64,000 bases of DNA from Bacteroidota bacterium (lineage in GTDB: Bacteria > Bacteroidota > Bacteroidia > B-17B0 > Aurantibacillaceae): positions 62,001-126,000 of the forward strand of contig JAQZBQ010000007.1 of assembly GCA_029237825.1 (NCBI GenBank), given 5' to 3'. How positions within the stretch are numbered: position 1 is the first letter of the stretch; each line of letters begins with the position of its first letter. The notes beneath the pieces were generated by a model. It searched no databases. It was not told the origin of the DNA and worked only from the letters and a program-made list of their open reading frames with translations. A program made the position numbers and the translations under genes. Shown piece by piece: positions 22,886 to 31,239 of the stretch.

Positions 22886-24697
22886 TTAGGACTGCAAGAA
22901 GGGTTGTTTGGGAATTGGTAAAATGTCCAGAGATCTTCTCAACTCTTTTAACTGAATTTCAAAATTATGGCGCATCCCACCATATTTCATCTTTAAGAAC
23001 AGTCCCTCATAATACTCAATTCCCTTTAATAAGTTACTTTTGAATAATTCAAAGTGGGAAATCTTTTTTGTATTGAGCTCAATAAATTTGTCTTCAAGTT
23101 CCTTTTTTAGATAATCAATATAAAGATGTAATTCGTTAATAAAAATGTTAGGACGAATTAGTCCGTTCAAAATGTCCAGCCGTCCATAAATATGATCAAC
23201 CATTTGCTTTAGTGAAAATGTCCCGGTGAAATAAGCGAGGTTGGGTCCTGGGCAAATTGTTACCGCACTTAATTTATGAGAGAGCTTTGCATTATTTTTA
23301 AGAAGCGCAGAAGCACCAAGACCTTCACATAAACAATCTTTTTCAGTAACCCGTGCTATTTCATAATCCAATCGCTCCTGACTTTGAATAGTTGATTTCA
23401 ACTGATCAATTTTCATTTTCTGATACTCACGTGACGCTGTACAAATAGGTTTAGCAGTAAATTCTTTATCCATTGATAAAAAACCTTTATAACAGGGGCT
23501 TCCCGGCCGACCTTTGGTGATTCTGTTCTTGCGCTGCTCTTCCGATGAGCTGGTACGAAGATTGCTAAAAGGCACTCCTAACGGCGACGCATGACTTAAG
23601 TAATAATCTTCCTTTCGTGCTGCGATAAGTTTTTCAAGTGTATCTCTATCCACATTCGTTGCTTCCGGAACCAATAAAAATGGACTCCCCCACCCGGTTG
23701 CGTCCAACTGGTAATAATCTCTCAGGAAATCATTTTCTTCGCTGGTTCCAATTCCGCCTTGCGCCGATATTTTAATATCTGGCTCATAAAGAAAAGGTAA
23801 TCTTCCTGCTTGATGTAATCCATCTTTGCATTCCGTAAACAACTGTTCGTATAACTCGTTGCGCTTGAGTTTAAACTCTTCGAGAATGGGTCCCATTGGA
23901 ATACCATTTGAAATAAAGGCATGCCCACCGCAATTTATTCCGGATTCAATTCTGAACTCTGAAATCCACAACCCTTTCTTGGCAAGGTATTTTCCTTGTA
24001 TTAAGGCAGAGCGATAATCACTCACCTTTAAAATAATCTTCTTCTTTATATATCCGGTTGAATCTGGAAAAAAATCGGTAAACGATTCACAATATGAGAA
24101 AAGTCGAGGATTAAGGCCGGCAGAAAATACTATGGATGAATCCAAATCACTATGAGCAAAGCCACGCAAGGCTGATAACGCATCAGAATACTCCACAGGA
24201 AGTTCATTTCCATCATGATCATAATTGATTTTGTCAAGCTTGGTCATTATGTTAACATCAATCCTTCCAGCAGTAATCTTATTTCTTAAAATATTTTCAT
24301 ACTCCAAACGTGTTTCGCCTTCGCTAACCAGCATTAAATGATACATCTTTCGGAGAGCAGAATTATCAGGCAACATTTCAAAATACTGCCGGATATTCAA
24401 TCCACGGTCAAAATCTTCTGCTTTCAGGGCTTTAACTTTCTTTGCTACGACCGAAGAAAGCAGATTAAGATACGCCGTAATCCTCCTTGCGCGAAAATCG
24501 GGCTCAGAAAGATCAATCCGATGGTATGCCAGCGATTCGTTATTACAAATTACTTCCCGCATTTGTTCTATCAGGTGATCTTCAATAATCGATACAACTG
24601 AGTCAATCCCATACGGGGCTACCTTCAAAGGAGTATCAATTGTGTAAGCTAAACCCATGACAGGAATATGAAAGGTATGAGGCCGTTGGTGTTCCAT
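22886..24697 (-). CDS. Nitronate-monooxygenase-like flavoprotein, function unknown
   Basis: 603 residues, soluble. It opens I-P-V-M-G-L-A-Y-T-I-D-T-P like an FMN barrel. Residues 251-260 (E-S-G-I-N-C-G-G-H-A) resemble the A-G-G-H motif of nitronate monooxygenases, and 311-320 (S-A-Q-G-G-I-G-T-S-E), followed by G-W-G-S-P-F-L-L-V-P-E-A, resemble the FMN-phosphate site of that family. It is nearly twice the usual length. It has extra N- and C-terminal regions and cysteines at 402, 419, 455 and 457 that could bind a cluster. It lies 90 bases upstream of norC, same strand, and has its own promoter with the rrf2-type element. Context suggests a role in nitrogen-oxide stress; substrate unknown. Confidence 0.6.
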   Translation of the reverse strand: MEHQRPHTFHIPVMGLAYTIDTPLKVAPYGIDSVVSIIEDHLIEQMREVICNNESLAYHRIDLSEPDFRARRITAYLNLLSSVVAKKVKALKAEDFDRGLNIRQYFEMLPDNSALRKMYHLMLVSEGETRLEYENILRNKITAGRIDVNIMTKLDKINYDHDGNELPVEYSDALSALRGFAHSDLDSSIVFSAGLNPRLFSYCESFTDFFPDSTGYIKKKIILKVSDYRSALIQGKYLAKKGLWISEFRIESGINCGGHAFISNGIPMGPILEEFKLKRNELYEQLFTECKDGLHQAGRLPFLYEPDIKISAQGGIGTSEENDFLRDYYQLDATGWGSPFLLVPEATNVDRDTLEKLIAARKEDYYLSHASPLGVPFSNLRTSSSEEQRKNRITKGRPGSPCYKGFLSMDKEFTAKPICTASREYQKMKIDQLKSTIQSQERLDYEIARVTEKDCLCEGLGASALLKNNAKLSHKLSAVTICPGPNLAYFTGTFSLKQMVDHIYGRLDILNGLIRPNIFINELHLYIDYLKKELEDKFIELNTKKISHFELFKSNLLKGIEYYEGLFLKMKYGGMRHNFEIQLKELRRSLDILPIPKQPFLQS

Positions 24698-24714
24698 TTA
24701 AAATTATTTTCCGG

Positions 24715-24757
24715 CAAATATATTCCATATTTTCCGAATTAAGACAATTTTGTCCGA
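24715..24757 (-). promoter_or_regulatory. Promoter of the flavoprotein gene with rrf2-type element
   Basis: Perfect minus-strand -7 box TATATTTG at 24722-24715. AGACAATTTTGTCCGA at 24742-24757 matches 14 of 16 bases of the rrf2-promoter element at 17740-17755. Aligned over 18 bp (24740-24757) the centre lies 26.5 bp from the -7 start, the same as at rrf2, and covers the -33 region. Confidence 0.6.
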
Positions 24758-24767
24758 TTTACTGACA

Positions 24768-24781
24768 ATGATAGTAATCAT
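24768..24781. promoter_or_regulatory. FNR-type palindrome, distal copy
   Basis: ATGAT-AGTA-ATCAT. Its centre is 22 bp (two helical turns) from the next box at 24790. It lies between the divergent genes at 24697 and 24849. Confidence 0.7.
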
Positions 24782-24789
24782 TACGAAAT

Positions 24790-24833
24790 ATGACCTGGAT
24801 CATAAACTGCCTCCGGCGGGAAGTATACTTTTG
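24790..24833 (+). promoter_or_regulatory. FNR-type box and -7 element of the fasciclin gene
   Basis: ATGAC-CTGG-ATCAT at 24790-24803 and TACTTTTG (full match to TAnnTTTG) at 24826-24833. The distance is 29.5 bp, as for ric. The start site would be near 24840, nine bases before the ATG. Confidence 0.7.
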
Positions 24834-24848
24834 CTAAAAACTACACTC

Positions 24849-25415
24849 ATGAAAACAACATTCAAATTTTTACTCATTGCAGGTACTGCAGCTCTATTTT
24901 CCTGCAGTTCCGGAAACGCTGAAAACCAGGATAATGCAACGAATGCAAACGCAAACACGGAAGACGTGGGAGCCGGTCAATCTGCAGTTCAAGACGCTAC
25001 ATCGAACCCGAATGTGGTTCAGGTAGCTGTGGGAAGCAAAGATCACACTACACTTGTTACTGCGGTAAAAACAGCTGAACTAGTAGACGTGTTAAGCAAC
25101 GCAGGACCATTTACAGTTTTTGCACCGGTTAACTCAGCATTCGACAAATTACCTGCCGGAACAGTGGAAGGACTTTTAAAACCTGAAAAGAAAGAGGCTT
25201 TAACCGATATCTTAGAATATCATGTCTACGTGGGTGTGATTGAAGCAGAGGGATTAACAGACGGCAGAAGCTTAGGTCAAGTGAATGGAGGAAATATCCA
25301 GATATCCGTAGTTGACGGAAAACCGGTTATTAATGGTAAAGCACACGTACTCGCATCCATAAAAGCATCTAACGGTGTAATCCACGTAATAGACGAAGTA
25401 TTATTACCACAATAA
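24849..25415 (+). CDS. Fasciclin-domain lipoprotein
   Basis: 188 residues from ATG 24849. Lipobox F-S-C (Cys19) and an Asn/Ala-rich linker precede one fasciclin (FAS1) domain: T-L-V-T-A-V-K-T-A-E-L-V-D-V-L, G-P-F-T-V-F-A-P-V-N-S-A-F-D-K-L-P-A-G-T-V split by the H1 motif, then L-E-Y-H-V and N-G-V-I-H-V-I-D-E-V-L-L-P. FAS1 domains mediate adhesion or carbohydrate contact. A longer upstream frame runs across the FNR boxes and is not used. Induction under low oxygen or NO is likely from the promoter. The role in denitrifying cells is unknown. Confidence 0.88.
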   Translation: MKTTFKFLLIAGTAALFSCSSGNAENQDNATNANANTEDVGAGQSAVQDATSNPNVVQVAVGSKDHTTLVTAVKTAELVDVLSNAGPFTVFAPVNSAFDKLPAGTVEGLLKPEKKEALTDILEYHVYVGVIEAEGLTDGRSLGQVNGGNIQISVVDGKPVINGKAHVLASIKASNGVIHVIDEVLLPQ

Positions 25416-25543
25416 TCACACACTTAATCAAAAGATGAAAACTTTTAACGATTTTGTTCCGCAACAAACATGATCTTTAAGAGTTGAAAAAGCCGGATAA
25501 ATACACTTTTTTCAATTTAGGTTTCGGTATTTTGATTAATTTG

Positions 25544-25574
25544 AAGGCTGCCAATTCTCTTGGCAGCCTTTTTT
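25544..25574 (+). terminator. Rho-independent terminator
   Basis: Perfect 11-bp stem AAGGCTGCCAA / TTGGCAGCCTT with a five-base loop and a T-rich tail. Ends the fasciclin transcript. Confidence 0.9.
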
Positions 25575-25606
25575 ATAAAAAGATAATTTAAATAAACACT
25601 TTGATT

Positions 25607-26206
25607 ATGAATATAAGTTCACTCGTTTCATCCATCATGCGCACGATATCGTATAGTGAGTACCTTCAACTTGTTACAGAATTCGCCGAGCAGGGTAAAA
25701 CATCCGGAGAACAATTACCGGAAAAGATCTCGGCCACGGCCTTAAACTCCCAACGGATGCACCGGATCGGCAAACAATGCTTACTTAATACCCAACTCCA
25801 GACAGCTGCAATCGCTTTTTCAAGGCGATGTAAATGGCTCGTTATTGCTGAAACCTGGTGCGGCGATGCAGCCCAATGCGTTCCTGTGATATCTAAAATA
25901 GCTTCTCTCAATCCACTCATTAAACTTGAAATTATTTTTCGCGACGAAAATCCAACAATTATGGATCACTTTCTAACAAATGGTGCGCGTGCCATTCCCA
26001 AATTAATCTGTATCGACGAAGCCACACAGGACATTCTTTTTATCTGGGGGCCTCGTCCAAAAAAAATCCAGCAAAAAGTGTTTGAATTTAAGCAAGCTTT
26101 CCCCCAGGCTTCGCATGATGAATTAGTTAAGAACATCCACTTATGGTATGCACGTGATAAAACCGCATCCATACAGGACGAATTCATCGCTTTGTTAAAT
26201 AACTAA
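25607..26206 (+). CDS. Thioredoxin-family protein
   Basis: 199 residues from ATG 25607. Central thioredoxin-like fold with W-L-V-I-A-E-T-W-C-G-D-A-A-Q-C at about residues 78-92. The usual C-x-x-C is replaced by W-C-G-D-A-A-Q-C, a pattern seen in a Bacteroidota and Firmicutes thioredoxin group. A-R-A-I-P-K-L holds the cis-proline. No signal peptide, so cytoplasmic. It is placed before the ric gene with 97 bases between; the FNR box lies in that gap, so it is probably transcribed separately. Confidence 0.8.
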   Translation: MNISSLVSSIMRTISYSEYLQLVTEFAEQGKTSGEQLPEKISATALNSQRMHRIGKQCLLNTQLQTAAIAFSRRCKWLVIAETWCGDAAQCVPVISKIASLNPLIKLEIIFRDENPTIMDHFLTNGARAIPKLICIDEATQDILFIWGPRPKKIQQKVFEFKQAFPQASHDELVKNIHLWYARDKTASIQDEFIALLNN

Positions 26207-26230
26207 AATAAAATCAGCGTTTCCGTTTTT

Positions 26231-26274
26231 ATGATTCAAATCATCAAATTGCAGGTGTGTATGTTTTAATTTTG
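26231..26274 (+). promoter_or_regulatory. FNR-type box and -7 element of ric
   Basis: ATGAT-TCAA-ATCAT at 26231-26244 and TAATTTTG (full match to TAnnTTTG) at 26267-26274, 29.5 bp apart. The activator would centre near -42 from a start site at about 26280, the class II position. Confidence 0.78.
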
Positions 26275-26303
26275 TGATGTAAAAATCAAAACAATTTATA
26301 AAC

Positions 26304-27248
26304 ATGGAAACACTAGAAACACTTGACGTTACAGTCATAGAGCCAAAATTTAAACATCCAACCATTTTCCAGAAATTTGACCTGTTAAACGCGGGCGACG
26401 CTTTTATCATTCACAACGACCATGATCCAAAACCACTCTATTACCAATTGTTGGGTGAACGGGGAAATATTTTTTCATGGGAATACATTCTATCAGGTCC
26501 TGAATATTGGGAAGTAAAAATAAAAAAGAATGACGCTTCAACTGAACCCACCATCGGAGAACTTGTAGCAAAAGATTTCAGGAAAGCAGAAATTTTTAAA
26601 AAATACAATCTTGATTTTTGTTGTGGCGGAAAAAAAACAATTGCTCAGGCTTGCCAGGAAAAGAAGGTTGACCCTATGGCATTAGAAAACGAACTTAGCA
26701 AACTGGATACACTCTCTTCAACACCAACGCAGAACTTTGATGAATGGGAACCAGGATTCCTGGTTGACTATATCATCAATACACACCATTCCTATGTAAA
26801 AAAATCGATTCCTATCCTTCTGGAATTCAACGCTAAAGTGGCGCGCGTCCATGGCGGAAGTCATCCCGAAGTGGTTGAAATTGCCAATAAATTTAACGAA
26901 GCCGCTGAAGAGTTAAGCGGGCACATGTGTAAAGAGGAACAAATTCTCTTCCCCTACATCAAACAGCTTTCACAGGCAAAATTGAACAATCAGAGCCATG
27001 CCCACGCCGCGTTTGATACGATCCAAAATCCTATAGACATGATGGAACACGAGCATGATGTTGTAGGACGACTGTTTGAAAGTATTCGTGAATTGTCGGA
27101 TAATTATACACCGCCCGAAGACGGTTGTGCAACATATAAAGTATCATTTTTAAAATTAAAAGAGTTTGAAGAAGATCTTCACCAGCACATTCACCTTGAA
27201 AACAATATACTTTTTCCAAAAAGTATAAAGCTTGAAAAACAAAAATAA
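26304..27248 (+). CDS. ric: RIC/ScdA-type iron-sulfur repair di-iron protein with DUF2249 domain
   Basis: 314 residues in three parts. Residues 1-72 are a DUF2249 domain (F-D-L-L-N-A-G-D-A-F-I-I-H-N-D-H-D-P-K-P-L). Residues about 82-135 are the ScdA N-terminal domain with L-D-F-C-C-G-G (C106, C107). Residues about 145-310 are a hemerythrin-like di-iron domain: N-T-H-H-S-Y-V, H-G-G-S-H-P-E, H-M-C-K-E-E-Q-I-L-F-P, E-H-E-H-D and H-Q-H-I-H-L-E-N-N-I-L-F-P. RIC proteins (YtfE) repair iron-sulfur clusters damaged by NO or oxidation, and YtfE releases or reduces NO. The FNR-type promoter fits induction by NO. Confidence 0.93.
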   Translation: METLETLDVTVIEPKFKHPTIFQKFDLLNAGDAFIIHNDHDPKPLYYQLLGERGNIFSWEYILSGPEYWEVKIKKNDASTEPTIGELVAKDFRKAEIFKKYNLDFCCGGKKTIAQACQEKKVDPMALENELSKLDTLSSTPTQNFDEWEPGFLVDYIINTHHSYVKKSIPILLEFNAKVARVHGGSHPEVVEIANKFNEAAEELSGHMCKEEQILFPYIKQLSQAKLNNQSHAHAAFDTIQNPIDMMEHEHDVVGRLFESIRELSDNYTPPEDGCATYKVSFLKLKEFEEDLHQHIHLENNILFPKSIKLEKQK

Positions 27249-27258
27249 TTCTTAATTA

Positions 27259-27288
27259 ACAGGCCCTTTTCAAGGGTCTGTTTTCTTT
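27259..27288 (+). terminator. Terminator after ric
   Basis: Stem ACAGGCCCTT / AAGGGTCTGT (one G-T pair, three-base loop) followed by a T-rich stretch. It lies only nine bases before the next ATG, so it may attenuate rather than stop transcription into 27297. Confidence 0.7.
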
Positions 27289-27296
27289 CCTATCGT

Positions 27297-28109
27297 ATGA
27301 AAATAGATGAAACTACCAAAATATCCGCTTTGATAAAACACAATCCGAACGTAATTGATGCCATTGCGTCGATCTCAAAAAACTTTGAAAAGTTTAAAAA
27401 TCCCATATTGAGAAAAATTCTTGCTTCGCGGGTTACCATACAACAGGCTGCAAAAATAGGCGACTCTACTGTGGAAATATTTTTTGAGAAACTTGTGCCC
27501 TTAGGGTTCGAAGTGAAAATAACACATGCACTCAAAGGGGATGCAGACGCAGGCATTACAGAAAAAAAAGATGTATCACTTGATTTCAAATCAATTGAAG
27601 AACTGGATGTGAGGCAAATGTTGAAATCAGGAAAGGATCCGTTTCATCCCATTATGGATGCCCTGAAAACACTGGATGAGAACAGTGCACTGAAAATTGT
27701 AAACACGTTTGAACCCACTCCTTTGATTACTATTCTTTCCAAAAAAGGATACACACACCACACTGTAATGATTGAGAATCAGCTGGTACATACTTATTTT
27801 TTTAAACCTACAGGAAATAGTGTGCCGGTTATAATTGAAACAAATCCAAAAGATGATGATATTACAGTCTTGCTTAATTTATATAAAAACAAGGTGAAAG
27901 AAATAACCCTTACTCATCTGGAAATGCCACAGCCTATGGTTACCATTTTAAGTGAACTTGAAACGCTCCCTGAAGATCACCTGCTCTTTGTCCACCATAA
28001 GAAAGTTCCTCAATTTTTATTCCCACAACTATCTGAAAAGGGTTACCTGTGGCGCATACTTGAAGAAGCCTCAGGTGAAGTAAAACTTCTTATATTCAAA
28101 CATGCTTAA
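27297..28109 (+). CDS. DUF1858 / DUF2249 double-domain protein
   Basis: 270 residues. Residues about 1-75 resemble DUF1858 (T-T-K-I-S-A-L-I-K-H-N-P-N-V-I-D-A-I). Two DUF2249-like repeats follow: L-D-V-R-Q-M-L-K-S-G-K-D-P-F-H-P-I-M-D-A-L and a second weaker one around 185-265. The same DUF2249 fold begins RIC next door. DUF2249 resembles the TusA-like sulfur-carrier fold but I see no conserved cysteine. Probably an accessory for cluster repair or electron transfer. It overlaps the next gene by eight bases. Confidence 0.8.
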   Translation: MKIDETTKISALIKHNPNVIDAIASISKNFEKFKNPILRKILASRVTIQQAAKIGDSTVEIFFEKLVPLGFEVKITHALKGDADAGITEKKDVSLDFKSIEELDVRQMLKSGKDPFHPIMDALKTLDENSALKIVNTFEPTPLITILSKKGYTHHTVMIENQLVHTYFFKPTGNSVPVIIETNPKDDDITVLLNLYKNKVKEITLTHLEMPQPMVTILSELETLPEDHLLFVHHKKVPQFLFPQLSEKGYLWRILEEASGEVKLLIFKHA

Positions 28110-29388
28110 GCCCGATTTAAAAGATAATTTCATTTACATGAATATAGTCGCGAACTATTTAACAGCGGCGATATTCTTCTTCGCCATATCCGTACTTCTC
28201 TGGCTCGCCGGTGACGCATTAGTCGGACATTATTTTCATCCAAAAGTTCTCGCCATTACCCATATCACAACACTTGGATGGATCAGCACTATTATTATCG
28301 GTTCACTCTACCAACTGGTTCCTGTAATCTCCAATAAAAAGATCCATAGTCCGCAGATGGCTTTGCTATCTTTTATACTAATCATTGTTGGAACTGGCCT
28401 GCTCGCGTATGCATTCTGGACATTCAACACAGGAAGGGCCATCCAGGTTGCAGCCGGAATCCTGCTTGCCGGAGTTACGGTACTTTTAATAAACATGCTT
28501 CTTACGCTAAAAGATACGGAAGAAAAAAATCCGGAAATGGATTTAATCCTGTCTTCCCTTTTATGGTTTTGGCTAACAGCGTTTATTGGCACACTGCTGG
28601 CTTTTAATTTCGAGTTCGTGTTCCTGCCGAAAGAACATCTGTTCTATCTCAGACTTCATGCACACATAGGAATTATTGGTTGGTTTATTTGCCTTATCAT
28701 TGGTGTCGCCTCAAAGCTATTACCCATGTTCCTGCTTTCCTCTAAACCTGATTTACGGTTTATACGATATAGCTACTTCTCAATAAATATTGGATTACTA
28801 TTATTTTTGATCGACGCACTGTTTTTCGGAGGGATAACAAGAAGCGAAATTTATATCCTTGTAGTGGTATCAGGAATTGTATCCTTCCTGGTGTTTATTG
28901 CTAAAGCATTTAAAACCAGTGCAAGAAAAAAATTGGATATAAATTTAAAGCACAGTTACGCGGCGTTTATCTTTTTCATGATTCCCATACTGATTTGGGT
29001 GATTCTTAAATTAGGGTTCGTTACAGATGCCGCCCTAAACCTGCAGCTCACAACAGCCGTTGCATTTAGTATACTCTTTGGCTTTATAACCTTTCTTATC
29101 CTTGGTCAAACTTTTAAAAACCTAGCGTTCATTGTGTGGTTGAAAGCCTATCAGGAAGTCAGCGGAAAATCAAAAACACCCTTGCCAAAGGATCTTTACT
29201 CCGAAAAATTAACCAGGGCACAGTTCTATGGCTTTCTTGCCAGTTTTTCAATAATATTAACCGGCATCATCCTTTCCGCTAAAACACTGATTCAGGTTGG
29301 TTCAGGAATATTGATACTTACAGCCATTCTATACAATATCAATGTATTTAAAATTGCATTTCATAAACGAAACATTACAACACCATGA
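28102..29388 (+). CDS. NnrS-like / haem-copper-like membrane protein
   Basis: 428 residues, about 12 membrane helices. Histidines are placed as in haem-binding oxidase subunits: H-Y-F-H-P-K-V-L-A-I-T-H-I-T-T-L-G-W (about residues 42-60) and L-R-L-H-A-H-I-G-I-I-G-W (about 183-195), then S-K-L-L-P-M-F. NnrS proteins contain haem and copper and protect against NO. Here it lies in an operon with ric, DUF2249 and DUF59 genes. It overlaps both neighbours by a few bases (8 and 4), so co-translation is likely. It is similar in plan to the protein at 12978. Confidence 0.72.
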   Translation: MLKPDLKDNFIYMNIVANYLTAAIFFFAISVLLWLAGDALVGHYFHPKVLAITHITTLGWISTIIIGSLYQLVPVISNKKIHSPQMALLSFILIIVGTGLLAYAFWTFNTGRAIQVAAGILLAGVTVLLINMLLTLKDTEEKNPEMDLILSSLLWFWLTAFIGTLLAFNFEFVFLPKEHLFYLRLHAHIGIIGWFICLIIGVASKLLPMFLLSSKPDLRFIRYSYFSINIGLLLFLIDALFFGGITRSEIYILVVVSGIVSFLVFIAKAFKTSARKKLDINLKHSYAAFIFFMIPILIWVILKLGFVTDAALNLQLTTAVAFSILFGFITFLILGQTFKNLAFIVWLKAYQEVSGKSKTPLPKDLYSEKLTRAQFYGFLASFSIILTGIILSAKTLIQVGSGILILTAILYNINVFKIAFHKRNITTP

Positions 29389-29708
29389 ATTTATATTCTG
29401 AAAAAGATATGCGGGAAATAGAAATTCTGCAATTTCTAAAAGAGGTCATAGACCCAGAACTTGAAATAAACATCATCGACATGGGATTAGTTTATAAGGT
29501 AAACTACGATGCCGCTGGCGAAATCACGATCAACCTTACGCTTTCCAGTAAAAATTGTCCGATGGGCGATGTGATCATAAATGGAGTGGAAAATTGTCTG
29601 CAAGCACACTTCCCGGGTTTTAAAATTACGATCAACATGGTTTGGGAACCAAAATGGACAAGGGAATTTCTTACTGCAGCAGGCAGGCGGGAATTAGGGA
29701 TAACGTAA
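29385..29708 (+). CDS. DUF59/MIP18-family iron-sulfur assembly factor
   Basis: 107 residues. V-I-D-P-E-L-E-I-N-I-I-D-M-G-L-V-Y-K-V and L-T-L-S-S-K-N-C-P-M-G-D, with the conserved cysteine of the family, then M-V-W-E-P-K-W-T-R-E-F-L. Relatives are SufT, PaaD and the eukaryotic MIP18 protein, which assist cluster insertion. The end W-x-P-x-W-T is PaaD/SufT-like. It overlaps the NnrS-like gene by four bases. With RIC this gives the operon a clear iron-sulfur maintenance theme. Confidence 0.9.
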   Translation: MNLYSEKDMREIEILQFLKEVIDPELEINIIDMGLVYKVNYDAAGEITINLTLSSKNCPMGDVIINGVENCLQAHFPGFKITINMVWEPKWTREFLTAAGRRELGIT

Positions 29709-29764
29709 AGGCTGCATTCATAATTGGCTTGTTAATTTAAAATTGCCATTCAAGTGAGCTTCTA

Positions 29765-30532
29765 CTATAAATCCTTCTTTTTGAATTTTATGAGCGAAAT
29801 CCAGAAAGGTATTAGTACCCAAAGAAAAAGAATAAAGAAAGCTACTGAAATTCCCAGCGTGGTGCCAAAAAAATCCTTAAAAATTGCTCCGGTATATCCC
29901 ATCATCGCTGAAACATCCAAGTGTAATAAAATTAAAATTCGTGCAAGATCAATTGGGTTAAACGCCGTTATTGCCACCATCATTTTTTCGATGGGATAAT
30001 CTGAAAGTTGAAATAATAAAAACAAAACCAACCCATCGAAAAGTAATCCGAAAAAAAGCCACAACATGATAGCAATGCCAATTCCTTTAGCTTTGTCACG
30101 CGTCATAATTGAACTGAAAAAAGCAATGGATACAAAAACTAGTGTGGTGAACAGGCCTACCATTAACATCATAATACCCACATTTATTGGTGCGTAGAAT
30201 AAAATGGGAATGCCACAGCCAATGAAAAAAGAAAGAAGTAAAGAAAGGCTCAACCCTAAAAATAAACTTCGCCAGATTTTAGCCCGCTTAATAGGCTGGC
30301 TTAGGAGCAATTCGATAAACTCCGAGCTATTGTAAATATAAATTGCTGAGAACACCACCGATACCAGGGGCACGATCAATAAAATAACATTGAGCAAAGT
30401 GAGCAATCCTTTTGTGCTGTTATCCTCAAGGCTAAACACACTCCATGAAAGAATTGCTAATATCAGGGTATACACTAAAACTATTTTGTTTTTGAGTATG
30501 TCTAAAACAATAAACTTTATTATCCTATTCAT
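29765..30532 (-). CDS. nosY: NosY, ABC permease for nitrous oxide reductase maturation
   Basis: 255 residues with six hydrophobic segments and the N-terminus K-F-I-V-L-D-I-L-K-N-K of the NosY/ABC-2 group. It works with NosF and NosD in assembling the copper-sulfur centre CuZ of NosZ, probably by exporting a sulfur compound. It overlaps nosF by four bases. Last gene of the nos operon; no terminator seen before the convergent 29385 gene. Confidence 0.9.
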   Translation of the reverse strand: MNRIIKFIVLDILKNKIVLVYTLILAILSWSVFSLEDNSTKGLLTLLNVILLIVPLVSVVFSAIYIYNSSEFIELLLSQPIKRAKIWRSLFLGLSLSLLLSFFIGCGIPILFYAPINVGIMMLMVGLFTTLVFVSIAFFSSIMTRDKAKGIGIAIMLWLFFGLLFDGLVLFLLFQLSDYPIEKMMVAITAFNPIDLARILILLHLDVSAMMGYTGAIFKDFFGTTLGISVAFFILFLWVLIPFWISLIKFKKKDL

Positions 30533-31239
30533 TGCTTCTGTTCCTTTAATATTTTCGCTATTGCTTTTGAAATTCGTTCTTCGCCAGTTGTTAATTTCAA
30601 ATCTTCCACCGTTTTATGAAATTTAACCGTTCCGTCCTGCATAAAAATTATCTGGGTGATCAGATCATCCAGTTCACTTAATAAATGAGATGTTATTAAT
30701 ATTAGCTTACCCTTCTTCTTTTCAAGTATAATTTTTTCTTTGAGAAGTTCTGAGGCTAGTGGATCCAGTCCTGCTGTAGGCTCATCCAGAATAAGTACAT
30801 CCGGATTAAACAAAAAGGCTAGGATAGCGCTTACTTTCTGGGTTGTACCACCCGAGAGCGTGCTCATGCGCTTATTTATTAAATTTTTCAAATCAAAAGC
30901 CTGCATCAGATCTTCATCCAGGAAGGAATCTGATTTTCTGATCTCTTTCACCATTTCTATAATCTGGCCAATCGTCATATTATCCGGATAACGCCCTATC
31001 TGTGGCATGTATCCAATGTGATTGCGATAGGCATGATTAGTGGTAATAAAATTTCCCTGGAATTTAATTGTCCCTCCTGTTGGAATAACCATTCCCAGAA
31101 TACTTTTGATCAGAGTTGTTTTACCACAACCATTGGGACCAATAAGAGCAATGCATTCTCCTTTGTTGCAGGTTAAATGCACATTATTTAAAACTTTAAG
31201 TTTGCCAAAATTTTTTGACAACGCATTGATCTCTATCAT
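30529..31239 (-). CDS. nosF: NosF, ABC ATPase for nitrous oxide reductase maturation
   Basis: 236 residues. Walker A G-P-N-G-C-G-K-T-T, signature L-S-G-G-T-T-Q-K-V-S, Walker B V-L-I-L-D-E-P-T-A-G-L-D-P and switch S-H in I-T-S-H-L. It pairs with NosY. Its ATG overlaps the nosD stop (four bases), its end overlaps nosY. Confidence 0.93.
   Translation of the reverse strand: MIEINALSKNFGKLKVLNNVHLTCNKGECIALIGPNGCGKTTLIKSILGMVIPTGGTIKFQGNFITTNHAYRNHIGYMPQIGRYPDNMTIGQIIEMVKEIRKSDSFLDEDLMQAFDLKNLINKRMSTLSGGTTQKVSAILAFLFNPDVLILDEPTAGLDPLASELLKEKIILEKKKGKLILITSHLLSELDDLITQIIFMQDGTVKFHKTVEDLKLTTGEERISKAIAKILKEQKQ

Noticed and set aside
24750-24848. Longer N-terminus for the fasciclin lipoprotein
   Set aside because: It would be translated through both FNR boxes and the -7 element, and would hide the lipoprotein signal.
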